This document shows, piece by piece, positions 22,903-24,658 of a stretch of DNA of 24,658 bases (positions are counted from its first letter, which is position 1; each line of letters starts with the position of its first letter). Below the pieces are notes generated by a model, which saw only the letters and a list, made by a program, of their open reading frames with translations, was not told the origin of the DNA and searched no databases. Source of the DNA: Thermoplasmatales archaeon ex4484_36 (GTDB lineage Archaea > Thermoplasmatota > Penumbrarchaeia > Penumbrarchaeales > EX4484-36); assembly GCA_002254765.1 (NCBI GenBank), contig NJDV01000022.1, positions 1 through 24,658 on the forward strand, read 5' to 3'. Made by a program: the position numbers and the translations under genes.

Positions 22903-23879
22903 ATGGAGATGAAACCTGAAGGAGGGAGGATGAGAATATCAAGAGGACAGGAACGCTTTTGATTCTGCTGGGACTGGTGATAAGTGGGTTTGGATATGTA
23001 TGCTTGGACAGGGTAGATGAGGCGGAGGGATACACCTCAGTAAAGGAGACGGAATACGACGTAAGAATCTACCAGGCAGACCCTCCACTTAAAAAACTTA
23101 TGGGAGACATAGATGGGGATGGCCTTATAGACATGGTGATGAAGTACCGGGGAAATGGTATTTACATAAAATTTGGAAGGAGCATAGAATATGGCAGGAC
23201 ATACAATGCAACAGAAGATTATGATTTTGCTATAATTGGGAATGGAACACAAATATACCTGAGACTAAAATACATAATAGACTTAAATAACGACTTTTAC
23301 GATGATCTCATAGTCAATACTCTTTATTCGCCTGATGGGGGAACCACATGGGATTCTCGTTTAAGGATACTGTATGGAAGAGACAATTATCCTAAGATCA
23401 TTTACCTAGAGGAGAACGGAAATAGCAGTCACTGGAATGTTACCATAAGTGGTCCATACGATCCTAGTGGGGGTTTTGCAGACTATGTAGAAGTATTTGA
23501 TTATGATAATGATGGATTGTATGACATATTTCCATCCAATCCAGGATTAATCGTTTCTCCAGATGAGAAAGGAGTAATATATGGGATTTCCGGACGTGTA
23601 TTGAAAAGTAAAAACGAGGTTACGTATGGTGATTTTGATTTTACAATAATTGGAAAGAAATATGACAACGACGTACAGAATTTAGGCCATGGTCTCTTCT
23701 CAATAGACTTTGACGGAGACGGAAATGAAGATTGGGTGTGGTCTGATGTTTTTTTGAGTCCGCCTGGGAGAACTGGGACGGGACTGGTGCGGATTCTCGG
23801 GACTTTGCTGGAATGGATGGTGATTATGGCCTGGGAAAGGGCGATTTCAATTATGATGGAATCGATGATCTTGTGTTAA
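22903..23879 (+). CDS. Secreted FG-GAP protein, 5' segment of a broken gene
   Basis: The 5' part of a large secreted FG-GAP/VCBS repeat protein. In the 22903/22930 ATG frame the start reads MRISRGQERF and then stops at TGA; one more T in CGCTTTTGATT would continue it into LILLGLVISGFGYVC, a perfect signal-peptide core. Without that repair the only start is TTG 22959, which leaves no basic N-region. Calcium-loop repeats follow: DIDGDGLIDMVM, DLNNDFYDDLIV, DYDNDGLYDIF and DFDGDGNEDWVW. At the T7 run near 23750-23756 the frame is lost; one extra T would give DVFFESAWENWDGTG and join the next segment. AT-richer than its neighbours, which could reflect transfer or surface-protein drift. Confidence 0.75.
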
Positions 23880-24658
23880 ATATTGTTGGATCAGACGGAC
23901 CTGACAACAGCATTACTGACTGTGGAGAGATAAGTATAATTCTGGGAAACAGAACTAGAGAGAGCGTAATAGACCTGCGAAGCAACCGTAACCGCGTCTA
24001 TTTCTCAATATATGGAAGTGTAGCTGGAGAACAGATAGGACACACCATGGATGTAGCCGATTACAACAATGACTCCTATCCAGACCTCCTGTTCTCATCT
24101 CGAATCTCAATCACCGCAGCTTACTCTGGTGCAGCGTTTGTATGGCTGGGAAAGAAAAATCCTGCAAAAGAGTACTATTCGTTGAGGGATTCAGAAGTTG
24201 GATTTGAAGGGGTCAACCGGGAGGTCCTGGCGGATTATGGCTATGCGGTGGTATTTGAGGATGTGAATGGTGACGGGTTTCCAGATGTAATAACCTCGCC
24301 AAAACCAGATCCATATAAGGGGAAATATACCGACATCTTTCTGAACAAGAACGACCCGCCCACGGTGAGGTTTTTAGGTGTGGAAAAGAGTGAGGTATTA
24401 AGAGGAGAGGAGAACCACCTCTGGGTTCTCTGCTACGATGGGAGAACCACCTCTGGGTTCTCTGCTACGATGATAGAACTCCCTTCCACGACCTCAACAT
24501 AACAATTCAGCTCTCTGTGGATGGGGGAGAGTGGAGGGAGCTTGAAGATTACTCCTATGACGTGGATGAGAGGAACCTTACTGTGAACATAACAGTCCCG
24601 ATGGGAGGGGAACTGGGGTTTTATTCATACAGAGTGAAGGTGGTTGACAGCGAGGGAT
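23813..24658 (+). CDS. Secreted FG-GAP protein, 3' segment, running off the window
   Basis: Continues the same protein: MDGDYGLGKGDFNYDGIDDL, then DYNNDSYPDLLFSS and DVNGDGFPDVITS, further FG-GAP blades, then DPPTVRFLGVEKSEVLRGEE, the start of an Ig-like domain. The ATG at 23813 is an internal Met, not a real start. An exact 32-base duplication (24409-24472) shifts the frame, giving a stop at 24500-24502. If one copy is removed the frame runs HLWVLCYDDRTPFHDLNITI and on to the window edge (FYSYRVKVVDSEG). PPTVRFLG resembles PPEVRFLG of the CARDB protein at 12288, so the two surface proteins share domain ancestry. Confidence 0.75.
24409..24472. repeat. Perfect 32-base tandem duplication inside a coding region
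   Basis: Bases 24409-24440 and 24441-24472 are identical (each begins GGAGAACCACCTCTGG and ends TGCTACGATG). 32 is not a multiple of three, so the second copy breaks the reading frame. Deleting one copy restores the protein exactly. Confidence 0.95.

Noticed and set aside
24409..24472. CRISPR-like repeat
   Set aside because: Only two copies, directly adjacent without a spacer and inside a coding region. It is a simple tandem duplication.

Overview
This window comes from an archaeal chromosome. It carries archaeal ribosomal protein eS1 (S3Ae), aIF5B, aMBF1, a single MCM helicase, the archaeosine enzyme RaSEA and a DUF424 protein. Most genes start 25-30 bases after a TATA-type box, and purE appears to be leaderless. 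Rubrerythrin, a ferritin remnant and two radical SAM enzymes suggest an anaerobic or oxygen-sensitive life. Secreted FG-GAP/CARDB proteins followed by double winged-helix regulators resemble euryarchaeal (Thermoplasmatota-like) genomes. That placement is inference; no marker here settles it.

Layout. 1-3150 (minus strand): start of rps3ae, a family 2 glycosyltransferase, aMBF1, and infB, which is broken. 3270-6860 (plus): a secreted seven-repeat beta-propeller protein, its continuation in another frame, a double winged-helix protein, an unknown helical protein, and a hairpin. 6989-8576: a RecQ C-terminal remnant, rubrerythrin, and a ferritin gene reduced to its ends. 8774-10630 (minus): a radical SAM plus DUF4130 pair linked to DNA repair. 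10655-11962 (plus): an SDR gene with an apparent internal deletion, and a metallo-beta-lactamase-fold protein. 11963-12260: no protein gene, but a promoter, a long wobble-containing hairpin and a T tract that look like a structured RNA. 12288-18144 (plus): a run of five genes (secreted CARDB protein, winged-helix protein, MCM, DUF424, RaSEA). 18149-19029 (minus): a four-CBS protein with a frame break in its last domain. 19161-21495 (plus): purE overlapping a long single-chain guaA, both in purine synthesis. 21496-22680 (minus): a long coiled-coil protein. 22903-end (plus): another secreted FG-GAP protein, broken by two T-run indels and an exact 32-base tandem duplication.

Two themes stand out. 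First, the palindrome CCCCGGGG occurs 19 times by my reading, where about 0.5 is expected from base composition; it lies in genes on both strands and in intergenic DNA. Second, an unusual number of genes are damaged: infB (deletion plus frameshift), recQ (5' loss), ferritin (internal deletion), SDR (in-frame deletion), the CBS gene (frameshift) and both FG-GAP genes. infB is essential in archaea, so part of this may be assembly or sequencing error. The in-frame SDR deletion, the ferritin deletion and the RecQ remnant are harder to explain that way. Reads should decide.
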